In this document: piece after piece, positions 1 to 7,303 of the stretch | Layout of the letters: each line of letters opens with the position of its first letter | How positions within the stretch are numbered: position 1 is the first letter of the stretch | Source of the DNA: Erwinia sp. SLM-02 | Lineage (GTDB): Bacteria > Pseudomonadota > Gammaproteobacteria > Enterobacterales > Enterobacteriaceae | Assembly (NCBI RefSeq): GCF_037450285.1 | Contig: NZ_JAQISN010000001.1 | Coordinates: 2,170,001-2,234,000 of the forward strand | DNA: 64,000 nt | Direction of reading: 5' to 3' | Translations under genes and position numbers: made by a program | Notes under the pieces: model-generated | Database searches by the model: none | What the model was told of the DNA's origin: nothing | The model's input: the letters and a program-made list of their open reading frames with translations, nothing else

Positions 1-592
1 AGAGCCTGCGGCGGTTGCGCTGCACGCGGTGCGCATGAGCAAGCTGAAAGCCGGTGATAAAGCGGTGGTATTTGGCGCAGGTCCGATTGGTCTGCTGGTG
101 ATCGAAGCGCTGCGCGCAGCTGGTGCAGCCGAGATTTACGTGGTTGAGCTGTCGCCGCAGCGTTCTGAGAAAGCCCGCGAGCTGGGCGCACGTCTGGTTA
201 TCGACCCGAGCAAAGAAGATGCGGTTGCACGTATTCGCGAGCTGACCAACGGCGGCGTTGACGTGTCGTTCGAAGTGACCGGCGTGCCGGTGGTGCTGAA
301 GCAATGTATCGACAGCACCCGCTACGAAGGTGAAACCATTATTGTGTCTATCTGGGAAGGCGAAGCGTCATTCCATCCGAACAAGGTGGTGCTGGCCGAG
401 CGTAACATTAAAGGCATTATCGCCTACCGTCATATTTTCCCGGCGGTGATGGATCTGATGACGCAGGGTTATTTCCAGGCGGATAAGCTGGTGACTAAGC
501 GTATTGATTTGGCCGATCTGGTTGATGAAGGTTTTGATGCGCTGGTGAAAGAGAAGCAGCAGGTTAAGATTCTGGTGCGTCCACCGCAGTAA
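1..592 (+). CDS. bdhA: 2,3-butanediol dehydrogenase, C-terminal part (cut by window edge)
   Basis: Zinc-type medium-chain dehydrogenase that interconverts 2,3-butanediol and acetoin with NAD(H). The frame is already open at base 2 (EPAAVALHAVR...), so the start codon and the catalytic zinc ligands lie outside the window. What is visible is the Rossmann half, with the nucleotide-binding motif FGAGPIG followed by VTGVPVV and the family ending KILV. The sequence matches Bacillus/enteric BdhA as I recall it. The neighbouring acetoin dehydrogenase operon fits: butanediol is oxidised to acetoin, then cleaved to acetyl-CoA and acetaldehyde. It is followed by its own terminator. The family call is secure; the direction of the reaction in vivo is inferred. 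Confidence 0.9.
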   Translation, partial: EPAAVALHAVRMSKLKAGDKAVVFGAGPIGLLVIEALRAAGAAEIYVVELSPQRSEKARELGARLVIDPSKEDAVARIRELTNGGVDVSFEVTGVPVVLKQCIDSTRYEGETIIVSIWEGEASFHPNKVVLAERNIKGIIAYRHIFPAVMDLMTQGYFQADKLVTKRIDLADLVDEGFDALVKEKQQVKILVRPPQ

Positions 593-633
593 GTTTTTGT
601 TAGTCCACCGGTTGGTGGGTTGAAGAGCTGATA

Positions 634-667
634 AAGCCACTGTCATTACGACGGTGGCTTTTTTTTG
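634..667 (+). terminator. Rho-independent terminator after bdhA
   Basis: Stem AAGCCACTGTC / GACGGTGGCTT (634-644 with 650-660, one T.G pair) with a 5-base loop, followed by a run of T to 666. It lies 42 bases after the bdhA stop codon. Confidence 0.9.
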
Positions 668-739
668 CGGGGAGGCTGCGGGTCGGGATGCGGTCTGTGC
701 GGCCAGCGGCGTGTGGAATTCGTGGTAGCACTGCGGATT

Positions 740-945
740 GGGATGCAGTCCGTGCGGCCGGCGGCCGGTCCTCGCGCCACGCGTTGCGTGGTGCCTTCGA
801 CTACAGCATCCGGCCGGTCGGACCGGCGAAGACGGTACATCCTTGTACCGACTCCGCCTGATGCCAGCGTCCTGCTGGCATCTCCTGGCCTGCTGCTTTC
901 GCCTCAGCGCTGCGGATTACCCGCCTGCCGCACGGACTGCATCCC
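740..945 (+). repeat. ~200-bp structured intergenic repeat, copy A
   Basis: Bounded by a perfect 19-bp inverted repeat (740-758 with 927-945; 24 of 25 if extended to 764/921). Inside are three hairpins: CCACGC/GCGTGG at 777-791, CGGTAC/GTACCG at 833-850 and GATGCCAGC/GCTGGCATC at 860-882. Conserved blocks shared with copies B, C and D are GGTCCTCGCGCCACGCG near the left end, GTCGGACCG in the middle, CCTGGC, and CAGCGCTGCGGATT before the right stem. The terminal stem has a different sequence in every copy yet is self-complementary each time. No protein-coding signal is seen. I do not recognise this family by name. Confidence 0.85.
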
Positions 946-1280
946 TTTTGGCAAACTGCTCGCTGTTTTAAGGACGCAGATCGGATGTTCTCTTGCAATG
1001 GCAGTAATCATGGAGGTAACGGAGGTAATTATTTTTTATTTCAATATATTGCATCATTTAAAAGCTTTGTTTTGGCCTGAAATTTCAATACGCAACTGCA
1101 TTTATTCCCGCCACAAATATATTCAGGCAATTACACAAATTGATGTACAGACTCAAAACTGATGGATGCTTTCTCGAAGGAATAAGGCAGAGTAGCTAAC
1201 TCAGAGAAGAAACCTCGGGCTTCGCACATCCCGACCATCCGCAATCATCCATTAGCAGACAACAGCGCCATCAAAGCGCA
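946..1280. other. Gene-free spacer between repeat copies A and B
   Basis: A 335-base stretch with an AT-rich centre (about 1015-1160), clearly poorer in GC than its surroundings. I see no convincing coding frame, no promoter pair I would defend, and no RNA gene. It forms the loop between the two oppositely oriented repeat copies. Confidence 0.5.
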
Positions 1281-1478
1281 GACCAGTGGGTCCCGCGATC
1301 GGGCAATTCGCAGCGCTGTACGTAGAAAGGAAGCCAGGATTCACCCGCATGGACGCGGGGGAAAGTCACAGCCGGGCCAGGACGGCCCGTCTGTGGCGGT
1401 CCGACAGGCTGACGCACGAAGTGAAGGCACCACGCAGCGCGTGGCGCGAGGACCGGCCGATTGCGGGACCCACCGGTC
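1281..1478 (-). repeat. ~200-bp structured intergenic repeat, copy B (inverted)
   Basis: Same family as copy A, in opposite orientation. The terminal stem 1281-1302 pairs with 1457-1478 (20 of 22 positions; one of the two exceptions is a G.T pair). Internal hairpins: CCACGC/GCGTGG at 1430-1444, CGGGCC/GGCCCG at 1373-1389, and CCCGC/GCGGG at 1344-1359. The second and third replace the A-copy stems with different but still complementary sequences. The shared block CGCGTGGCGCGAGGACC (reverse of the left block) is at about 1438-1454. Confidence 0.85.
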
Positions 1479-1510
1479 AGCGCATCCCCCGATCCGCCAG
1501 CGAACTCAGC

Positions 1511-1550
1511 GAACCACCGAACCAGCGAACCAGCGAACCAGCGAACCAGC
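1511..1550. repeat. 8-bp tandem repeat (GAACCAGC)
   Basis: One degenerate unit (GAACCACC) and four exact GAACCAGC units in a row, 16 bases downstream of the lipoate-ligase stop codon on the other strand. An 8-bp unit is not a codon multiple, and no gene runs through it. Confidence 0.9.
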
Positions 1551-1565
1551 GAAAGATTACGACCT

Positions 1566-2339
1566 CTATCGCTGTCGCGGAACACCCGCGCGCCCAATCG
1601 CCGACAGCAGCGCATCCACCATCTCCTCCCGCAAATACATATCCGCATCCGACAACATCTGCGCCACACTCACCGTCTTCGACGCCTGATAAAAACGCCC
1701 GCTGCCCAGCGCCGCCTCAAAACGATTGGCATACTGATGCGCCTGCGCTAAATCCGCATCCACCAGCAGCACCGCATGCGCCAGCACCACATGACAGCGC
1801 GGCCCGTCGGCGGGCTGATTCGCCACCGACTGCCAGTACTGCGCCGTACCGGCAATTTTGCGCGCCAACCCGCCTTCACCGCAGGCCAGATTGTACCGCC
1901 CGTCGCAAAACGACCCTTCGACCGCCTGCCACCCCGTCGGCACCCCCAGATCCCGCAGCGCATCGCTCAGCATGTCGCAAAGGTGTTCGTACACCCCCTC
2001 CGCCGCCTCGCCCAGCGTCCGCCACATCGGATAGGCCAGGCTGATATTGATAATCCCCGGCCCCTGCGGCACCAGACCGCCGCCGGACTTGCGCAAAAAC
2101 ACCGGGCAGCCGGCATCGGCAAACTGCGCCCTTACCTCGTCCAGCCCGGCAAAGCGCTTATAGCTGCCCGGCACCACCAGCGACTGCGGCGAATGCCACA
2201 GCAGCGCCACCGCTTCACCGGCTGCGGCACACGCATATAAACCGGCTTCGGCCTGCGTCGGATCGGCGCAGAACATCAGCCGGGGAGAAAGCAGAGAAAA
2301 CGAGCCGCCGCGATCGGCGGCCGGGAAAGCATCCTTCAT
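1566..2339 (-). CDS. Lipoate-protein ligase family protein of the acetoin operon
   Basis: 257 aa of the biotin/lipoate ligase (BPL_LPL) fold. Visible family motifs are RKSGGGLVPQGPG near residue 83 (lipoyl-AMP binding), then EGSFCDGRYNL and ARKIAGTAQ, which carries the catalytic lysine. It is the last gene of the leftward aco operon, starting 9 bases after acoC ends, with AGGT upstream of its ATG. Its likely job is to attach lipoate or octanoate to the E2 subunit AcoC, so the complex is supplied with its own ligase. That role is inferred from position. It is shorter than E. coli LplA (about 338 aa), which also has a C-terminal domain not seen here. Confidence 0.82.
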   Translation of the reverse strand: MKDAFPAADRGGSFSLLSPRLMFCADPTQAEAGLYACAAAGEAVALLWHSPQSLVVPGSYKRFAGLDEVRAQFADAGCPVFLRKSGGGLVPQGPGIINISLAYPMWRTLGEAAEGVYEHLCDMLSDALRDLGVPTGWQAVEGSFCDGRYNLACGEGGLARKIAGTAQYWQSVANQPADGPRCHVVLAHAVLLVDADLAQAHQYANRFEAALGSGRFYQASKTVSVAQMLSDADMYLREEMVDALLSAIGRAGVPRQR

Positions 2340-2348
2340 CTGGTACCT

Positions 2349-3461
2349 TTATTCACTACCCGTATGCTGTTGTAACAGCCGGTTCACCTCCGCCGCTTTC
2401 TCCATCTGCGGCATATGCCCGGCCCCGCGAATCCGCTCGACCCGACTGCCCTCCGGGGCATTATCGGCATGGCGCGCAGGGATAATCGCATCGTCCTCAC
2501 CCCAGATCAGCAGCAGCGGCACGCCGCCGTTCAGCCGCTGCCCCGGCTGTGCAGACTGCTTCCCGCCCGCGAACAGGCTGTCCTGCAGCTGTTGCAGACA
2601 GTCACCGACGCCATCAAGCCGTTTATATTTAAGCAAATCATCCAGCATCTGGCGACTGACTAATTCCCTGTCGGCAAACAGCAGCTCGACCACCGGCTTA
2701 AGATCGCGGCGCGACTGGGCATCAATAAAGCCCTGGGTATAGGCTTCATTCACCTCTTCACCGAAGCCGCCGCTGCCGATCAGCGATAAAGAACGCACGC
2801 GCTGGGGCGCATCCAGCGCCAGCTGCGCGGCGATGGCACCACCCAGCGAATGCCCCACCAGGTGCGCGGCGGGCAGATCCACCGCCTGCATAAAGTCAGC
2901 GACAAAGGCCGCCAGGTCGCTCAGGCCGCTGCCGGTCAGCCGGGTTTCCGTCTGCCCATGCGCAGGAAGATCCAGCGCCACCACCGTCGAATCCGGGAAG
3001 GCATCGAGATTGAACAGCCAGTTATTCAGATCGCCGCCGAAGCCGTGAATAAACAGTACCGCCTCATCGCCGTCGCCCTGGCGGATGTAGCGCACCCGCA
3101 GGCCGTTCACCTCGATAAAGCGATCGGCTGAAACCGTCTCCTCTTCATCCTCCTCCGCCGCCGGCACCACCCAGCCCGCAATAAACGCGTCGATCTGCGC
3201 ATCGCTGACCGACTCCGGGGCCATCACCCCGAGCAGCGCTTTCACCGGCAGCACGTCGCCCTCTTCCGCCACCTTGCGCCGCAGAATGCCGGCATCCGTC
3301 GCCTCAACCGCGTTGGCGATTTTATCGGTTTCCACATTAAGAATCGGCATGCCGGTGACGATCTCATCGCCCTCCTCCACCAGCCACTCGTTCACCGTGC
3401 CTTCGCGCATCGACAGCCCCCACTTGGGCATCACCACCGGGGTGATTGTTGCTTCGCTCAT
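2349..3461 (-). CDS. acoC: Acetoin dehydrogenase E2 (dihydrolipoyl acetyltransferase)
   Basis: 370 aa. Residues 1-80 form a biotinyl/lipoyl domain with the attachment lysine K47 in VETDKIANA. A short acidic linker (AAEEDEEETV, about 101-110) leads to an alpha/beta-hydrolase-fold domain with the nucleophile elbow GHSLGG (S205) and a late histidine in GAGHMPQ. This arrangement is typical of AcoC, not of pyruvate dehydrogenase E2, which has a CAT-type catalytic domain. It transfers the acetyl group from the E1 product to CoA. The ATG at 3461 shares one base with the acoB stop codon (TGATG), showing translational coupling. No E3 (lipoamide dehydrogenase) gene is present in the operon, so the housekeeping E3 is probably used. 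Confidence 0.93.
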   Translation of the reverse strand: MSEATITPVVMPKWGLSMREGTVNEWLVEEGDEIVTGMPILNVETDKIANAVEATDAGILRRKVAEEGDVLPVKALLGVMAPESVSDAQIDAFIAGWVVPAAEEDEEETVSADRFIEVNGLRVRYIRQGDGDEAVLFIHGFGGDLNNWLFNLDAFPDSTVVALDLPAHGQTETRLTGSGLSDLAAFVADFMQAVDLPAAHLVGHSLGGAIAAQLALDAPQRVRSLSLIGSGGFGEEVNEAYTQGFIDAQSRRDLKPVVELLFADRELVSRQMLDDLLKYKRLDGVGDCLQQLQDSLFAGGKQSAQPGQRLNGGVPLLLIWGEDDAIIPARHADNAPEGSRVERIRGAGHMPQMEKAAEVNRLLQQHTGSE

Positions 3462-4480
3462 CACTGTTTTCCTCTGTAGCCCAGGGTGCGTTTTACCGCC
3501 TCCATAATCCGCTCCGCGCTGGGGATGTAGCGATCCTCCAGCGAGGGCGAGAACGGCACCGGTGTATGCGGCGCGCAGACCATTTCGATGGGTGCCTTCA
3601 GCGCGCTGAACGCCTGCTGGCACACCAGTGCCGAAATATCGGTGGCGATATTGCAGCGCGGATGCGCCTCATCGACCACCACCAGCCGCCCGGTGTTCTC
3701 CACGGTTTCAATTACCGTCTCCACGTCCAGCGGCGACAGCGAACGCAGGTCCACCACCTCCACATCGATGCCCTGTTTCGCCAGTTGCTGCGCCGCATCC
3801 AGCGCGCGGTGCACCATCAGGCCATAGGTGATAATCGACACGTCGCTACCGTCGCGCACGATGCTGGCCTCGCCAAACGGAATGGCGTAGGGTTTTTCCG
3901 GCACGTCGCCTTCCAGGCCGTACAGGTTTTTATGCTCGCAGAAGATCACCGGATCGTTATCGCGGATCGCCTGAATCAGCATGCCTTTGGTGTCATACGG
4001 CGTGCTCGGGCAGACCACCTTCAGGCCGGGGATATGGGTAAAGATCGGCGTCAGCATCTGCGAGTGCTGGGCGGCGGCGCGGAATCCGGCCCCGACCATG
4101 GCGCGGATCACCACCGGCGTTTCGGCCTTGCCGCCGAACATATAGCGGAATTTGGCGGCCTGGTTGAAGATCTGGTCAAAGCAGACGCCCATAAAATCGA
4201 TAAACATCAGCTCGGCGATCGGCCGCATGCCGCAGGCTGCCGCCCCCACCGCCGCCCCGACGTAGGCGGATTCCGACAGCGGCGTGTCCAGCAGGCGGTC
4301 GCCATGTTTGGCATACAGCCCTTTGGTCACGCCCAGCACGCCGCCCCAGGCATCTTTTTCACCGTCGCCGCCCATGCCGCCGACGATATCCTCACCCAGC
4401 ATAATCACGCTCGGGTCACGGGCCATTTCCTGATCGATCGCTTCGTTGATCGCCATTTTCATACTTAATTTACGCGCCAT
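3461..4480 (-). CDS. acoB: Acetoin dehydrogenase E1 beta subunit
   Basis: 339 aa, transketolase-type pyrimidine-binding plus C-terminal domain, the usual length for E1 beta. It opens with RKLSMKMAINEAIDQEM and MLGEDIVGG, and keeps the FMDF-type segment (MFIDFMGVCFDQ) and the C-terminal DLRSLSPLD motif of this family. With AcoA it forms the TPP-dependent heterotetramer that cleaves acetoin and passes the acetyl group to AcoC. It lies 10 bases after acoA and overlaps acoC by one base. Confidence 0.94.
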   Translation of the reverse strand: MARKLSMKMAINEAIDQEMARDPSVIMLGEDIVGGMGGDGEKDAWGGVLGVTKGLYAKHGDRLLDTPLSESAYVGAAVGAAACGMRPIAELMFIDFMGVCFDQIFNQAAKFRYMFGGKAETPVVIRAMVGAGFRAAAQHSQMLTPIFTHIPGLKVVCPSTPYDTKGMLIQAIRDNDPVIFCEHKNLYGLEGDVPEKPYAIPFGEASIVRDGSDVSIITYGLMVHRALDAAQQLAKQGIDVEVVDLRSLSPLDVETVIETVENTGRLVVVDEAHPRCNIATDISALVCQQAFSALKAPIEMVCAPHTPVPFSPSLEDRYIPSAERIMEAVKRTLGYRGKQ

Positions 4481-4490
4481 GATCGCACCC

Positions 4491-5489
4491 TCAGTAACTT
4501 ACATAGACATCGGATAACAGGTCGTCGGCATCCGGTTCCGGTGCCGCTTTCGCTTCCTGAACCGCCTGCTCAATCAGGGCGGCCACTTCGCTGTCGACGT
4601 CGTTGAACGCCGCGGCGCTGACCACGCCAGCGCCTTCCACCTGGGCGCGGAACAGCTTCAGGCAGTCCTGATTGGCGCGAATGTCTTCCAGCTCATCGCG
4701 CCCGCGATAGGTCTGCGCGTCGCCCTCAAAGTGGCCGTAAAAACGCACCATTTTGCACTCCAGCAGCGACGGACCGCCGCCCTCCCGCGCCCGGCGGATC
4801 AGCTCTCCGGCGGTTTCATACACCGCGAAGAAATCGGTACCGTCGACGGTGACGCCCGGCAGGCCAAACCCCGCCGCGCGGTCTACGTAGCTGTCTACCG
4901 CCGTGGCGTAGCTGCGTGAGGTGGCTTCCGCATAGCCGTTGTTTTCAATCACGAAGATCACCGGCAGGTTCCACACCGCCGCCAGGTTCAGGCTTTCCAG
5001 AAAGGTGCCCTGGTTGGCCGCGCCGTCCCCGGCGAAGGTGATGCCGATTTCGCCCTTGCCGCGAAACTTCGCCGCCAGCGCCGCGCCGCAGACCAGCGGA
5101 GCGCCCGCGCCGAGGATGCCGTTGGCCCCCATCATGCCCTTGCTGAGATCGGCGATGTGCATCGATCCCCCTTTGCCGTTACAGGCCCCCCCGGTTTTGC
5201 CGTAGATCTCCTTCATCATCGCAATCACGTCCACGCCTTTGGCGATGCAGTGACCGTGGCCGCGGTGGGTGCTGGCGATGCGGTCGCCGTCCCCCAGGTG
5301 CGAGAGGATACCGACGGCGGTGGCTTCCTCCCCGGCATAGAGGTGAACAAAGCCGGGGATATCACCGCGGGAAAAATCGACGTGCAGGCGCTCTTCGAAA
5401 TCGCGGATAGTCCGCATGCGACGATAGACATTGAGCAGCTGCTCGGCGCTGAGCTGACTGCCCGGATTGCTTGCTTCTCTGGTGTTCAT
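4491..5489 (-). CDS. acoA: Acetoin dehydrogenase E1 alpha subunit (TPP-dependent)
   Basis: 332 aa E1 alpha. The TPP-binding motif runs from GDGAANQG to IENNGYA, spaced as usual, with the family segment HRGHGHCIAKGVD and GGSMHIAD before it. The start was set at the ATG at 5489, preceded by GGAGAAC; a longer frame upstream has no family similarity and overlaps acoX. It lies 40 bases after acoX. It works with AcoB in acetoin cleavage, producing acetaldehyde and a lipoyl-bound acetyl group. Confidence 0.94.
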   Translation of the reverse strand: MNTREASNPGSQLSAEQLLNVYRRMRTIRDFEERLHVDFSRGDIPGFVHLYAGEEATAVGILSHLGDGDRIASTHRGHGHCIAKGVDVIAMMKEIYGKTGGACNGKGGSMHIADLSKGMMGANGILGAGAPLVCGAALAAKFRGKGEIGITFAGDGAANQGTFLESLNLAAVWNLPVIFVIENNGYAEATSRSYATAVDSYVDRAAGFGLPGVTVDGTDFFAVYETAGELIRRAREGGGPSLLECKMVRFYGHFEGDAQTYRGRDELEDIRANQDCLKLFRAQVEGAGVVSAAAFNDVDSEVAALIEQAVQEAKAAPEPDADDLLSDVYVSY

Positions 5490-5529
5490 AGTGTTCTCCA
5501 GATGGTCGGGGGATACGCATCGCGGCCGT

Positions 5530-6564
5530 TCAGGCACCGTGACGCAGTAACTGGGCCTGGGCGGCATAGTGCAGGCAGGCGTTGATATCAAGCGAGCGGA
5601 AGGCGCGCTCGCGCAGGGAGATGATGACGCGCTGGGTCGGGTTAAAGCTCAGTTCACGTTCGCCGTCGACGGCGATCACCCCCTGGCGCAGCAGCGTCGG
5701 CTGCGGCACGCCGTGCTCAAGGGGCTGCCAGTGGGCAATATCGACTTCGCTGAGTACGCCGGGCGCGACGGGGGCCAGCAGACGGCAGCCGCCGGGGCCA
5801 AAGGTGATTTGCAGACCGCCGTTTTCGCGGCGGCCAACGGGCTGAAGCAGGCCACCGATGGCCGACAGCCCCACCGCCTGCGGTTCGGCAATGCTGAGAA
5901 ACAGCTGGGAGAGTGAGCCGGTGCTCCATATCGATCGCGCACCGATAAACTGTTCGCCGGTGATAGCGGCGTCGACCAGCGCGATATCACGGCGCAGCGT
6001 TCCGTCGGCTTCGGTGATAACGATGTCGAGCCATTTGTTCCACACCAGCGCTTTTTCAACCGGGATGCGGCCGCTGGCGTAAAGCCCGAGCGCCAGGCCG
6101 AGCACCGTCGGTTCACGCATTTCCGGCCAGGCGTTATTGGTGCCGGTAGAGAGGCCGACGATGGGGACCTCGCCGCAGTGGCGGGCGACGGCGCGATGGG
6201 TGCCGTCGCCGCCCAGTACCACGATGGCGGCTGCGCCCGCCTGCTGCATCCATTTCGCGGCTTCAAAGCTGTCCTGCACGGTGGCGGTGACCGGGCCGGG
6301 GATCCAGTCCAGCTGCGGCAGTCGCCAGTCCGGACGCTGCGCCAGTTCACGCAGCAGCAGCGCCCGCAGCCCTTCGCGGTCGGGCATCATGCGGACTTCG
6401 CCGATACCGCAGGCGGCCAGCGAGGCCATCAGGCGCAGAAGCAGGTTGACGCGTTCGGACAGCGGCAGCGTACCGGCGTGGCCGACGACGCGGCGGATGT
6501 CGCGGGCGGATACCGGGTTAGCGATGATGCCGACCCAGGGGCGCGGCGCAGGGCTGTGTATCAT
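5530..6564 (-). CDS. acoX: AcoX, ATP-NAD kinase-like protein of the acetoin operon
   Basis: 344 aa with an NAD-kinase/diacylglycerol-kinase-like core: ANPVSARD near the N-terminus and VLGGDGTHR followed by GLSTGTNNAWPE. AcoX is a constant companion of aco operons; its exact biochemical role is not settled, and I do not assign one. First gene of the leftward operon, with GGAGAG ahead of its ATG and a sigma-54 promoter 34-49 bases upstream of the start. Confidence 0.88.
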   Translation of the reverse strand: MIHSPAPRPWVGIIANPVSARDIRRVVGHAGTLPLSERVNLLLRLMASLAACGIGEVRMMPDREGLRALLLRELAQRPDWRLPQLDWIPGPVTATVQDSFEAAKWMQQAGAAAIVVLGGDGTHRAVARHCGEVPIVGLSTGTNNAWPEMREPTVLGLALGLYASGRIPVEKALVWNKWLDIVITEADGTLRRDIALVDAAITGEQFIGARSIWSTGSLSQLFLSIAEPQAVGLSAIGGLLQPVGRRENGGLQITFGPGGCRLLAPVAPGVLSEVDIAHWQPLEHGVPQPTLLRQGVIAVDGERELSFNPTQRVIISLRERAFRSLDINACLHYAAQAQLLRHGA

Positions 6565-6597
6565 TTGCGTCTCTCCATTATCAACTGGCAGAGATAA

Positions 6598-6613
6598 CGC
6601 AAGGGTTGTGCCA
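6598..6613 (-). promoter_or_regulatory. Sigma-54 (-24/-12) promoter of the aco operon
   Basis: On the minus strand, TGGCACAACCCTTGCG matches the TGGCACG-N4-TTGC consensus with correct GG-to-GC spacing. It lies 34 bases upstream of the acoX start. AcoR, encoded next door, is an NtrC-type activator that requires sigma-54, which strongly supports the site. Confidence 0.88.
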
Positions 6614-6688
6614 TATATGTAAAATAAAAGTTAAAACATTGTGTTTCAGGTGGTTATTAATACGGCGATGGTGTTCGGTGTCCGGGGA

Positions 6689-6734
6689 GTGTTACAGCTG
6701 TCACCTGTTCGCTGTGGGGGTGGATGGACAGGTG
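6689..6734. promoter_or_regulatory. Candidate AcoR upstream activating region
   Basis: About 80-135 bases upstream of the sigma-54 promoter. Contains the near-palindrome GTGTTACAGCTGTCAC (6689-6704, centred on ACAGCTGT) and an inverted pair CACCTGT (6702-6708) / ACAGGTG (6728-6734). The position suits an enhancer-binding protein. No AcoR consensus was checked, so this is inference. Confidence 0.35.
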
Positions 6735-6798
6735 TAAAGTGGTGAGATGGGTTTGTTGCGGTGGGAGGTTTGTCGCGGAGGGATAGGAGCCTGGTTCC

Positions 6799-6999
6799 CA
6801 GCCCTGGCGGCGGCTGCCGGGCGGTCCTCGCGCCACGCGCTGCGTGGTTCCTTCGGTTTCAGCTGCTGGCCTGTCGGACCGGCGGTGACGCTACATCCCT
6901 GTACCGACCCCGCCTGACGCCAGCTTCCCTGCTGGCGTCTCCTGGCCAGCAGCTTCCACCTCAGCGCTGCGGATTGCCCTTCAGCCGCCGCCAGGGCTG
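6799..6999 (+). repeat. ~200-bp structured intergenic repeat, copy C
   Basis: Same orientation as copy A. The terminal stem is a perfect 18-bp inverted repeat (6799-6816 with 6982-6999) of entirely different sequence from copy A. Internal hairpins: CCACGC/GCGTGG at 6833-6847, GACGCCAGC/GCTGGCGTC at 6916-6939, and a longer-range pair AGCTGCTGGCC/GGCCAGCAGCT (6861-6871 with 6944-6954). The shared blocks GGTCCTCGCGCCACGCG, CTGTCGGACCG and CAGCGCTGCGGATTGCC are present. Confidence 0.85.
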
Positions 7000-7066
7000 T
7001 GCCCCTTCTGTCTTTCTTAATCGCTTCTCAAAGGCTGTTGATCTGAACACAGCTCAGCAGTCTCGG

Positions 7067-7269
7067 CGCGGACGGGGGCTGCCACGACGGGCAATCCACA
7101 GCGCTGAACGGAAAGAGGAAGCCAGGATGCGACCGCAGGACGCGGGCGCAAGGCTCGGTCGGCACACGGATGTGCCGTCTGAGCCGGTCCGACAGGCTGA
7201 CGAACGCAGTGAGGGCACCACGCCACGCGTGGCGCGAGGACCAGCCAGCCGTGGCAGCCCCCGTCCGCG
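7067..7269 (-). repeat. ~200-bp structured intergenic repeat, copy D (inverted)
   Basis: Opposite orientation to copy C, only 67 bases away. The terminal stem is a perfect 20-bp inverted repeat (7067-7086 with 7250-7269), again unlike the stems of the other copies. An internal hairpin CGGCACA/TGTGCCG lies at 7160-7177. The shared blocks GGCAATCCACAGCGCTG and ACGCGTGGCGCGAGGACC (reverse orientation) are clear. It ends 34 bases before the acoR stop codon. Confidence 0.85.
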
Positions 7270-7303
7270 TAGTCACAAAGTCAGCAGCTCAGCAAGGATG
7301 ACC

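Noticed and set aside
665..1162. Open frame of 165 codons on the plus strand
   Set aside because: It runs through structured repeat A and its spacer; Arg/Cys/Pro-rich composition follows the GC-rich hairpins and no family similarity is seen.
1286..2044. Open frame of 252 codons on the plus strand
   Set aside because: It covers repeat B, the octamer array and the antisense strand of the lipoate ligase; Pro/Arg/His-rich shadow composition.
3446..4468. Long plus-strand frame opposite acoB
   Set aside because: A shadow of acoB in GC-rich DNA; His/Arg-rich with no family match, while acoB is certain.
740..7269. Repeats A-D as integron attC sites
   Set aside because: Variable terminal stems recall attC, but there is no integrase, no cassette arrangement and no attC core sequences in the expected places; the elements come as inverted pairs.
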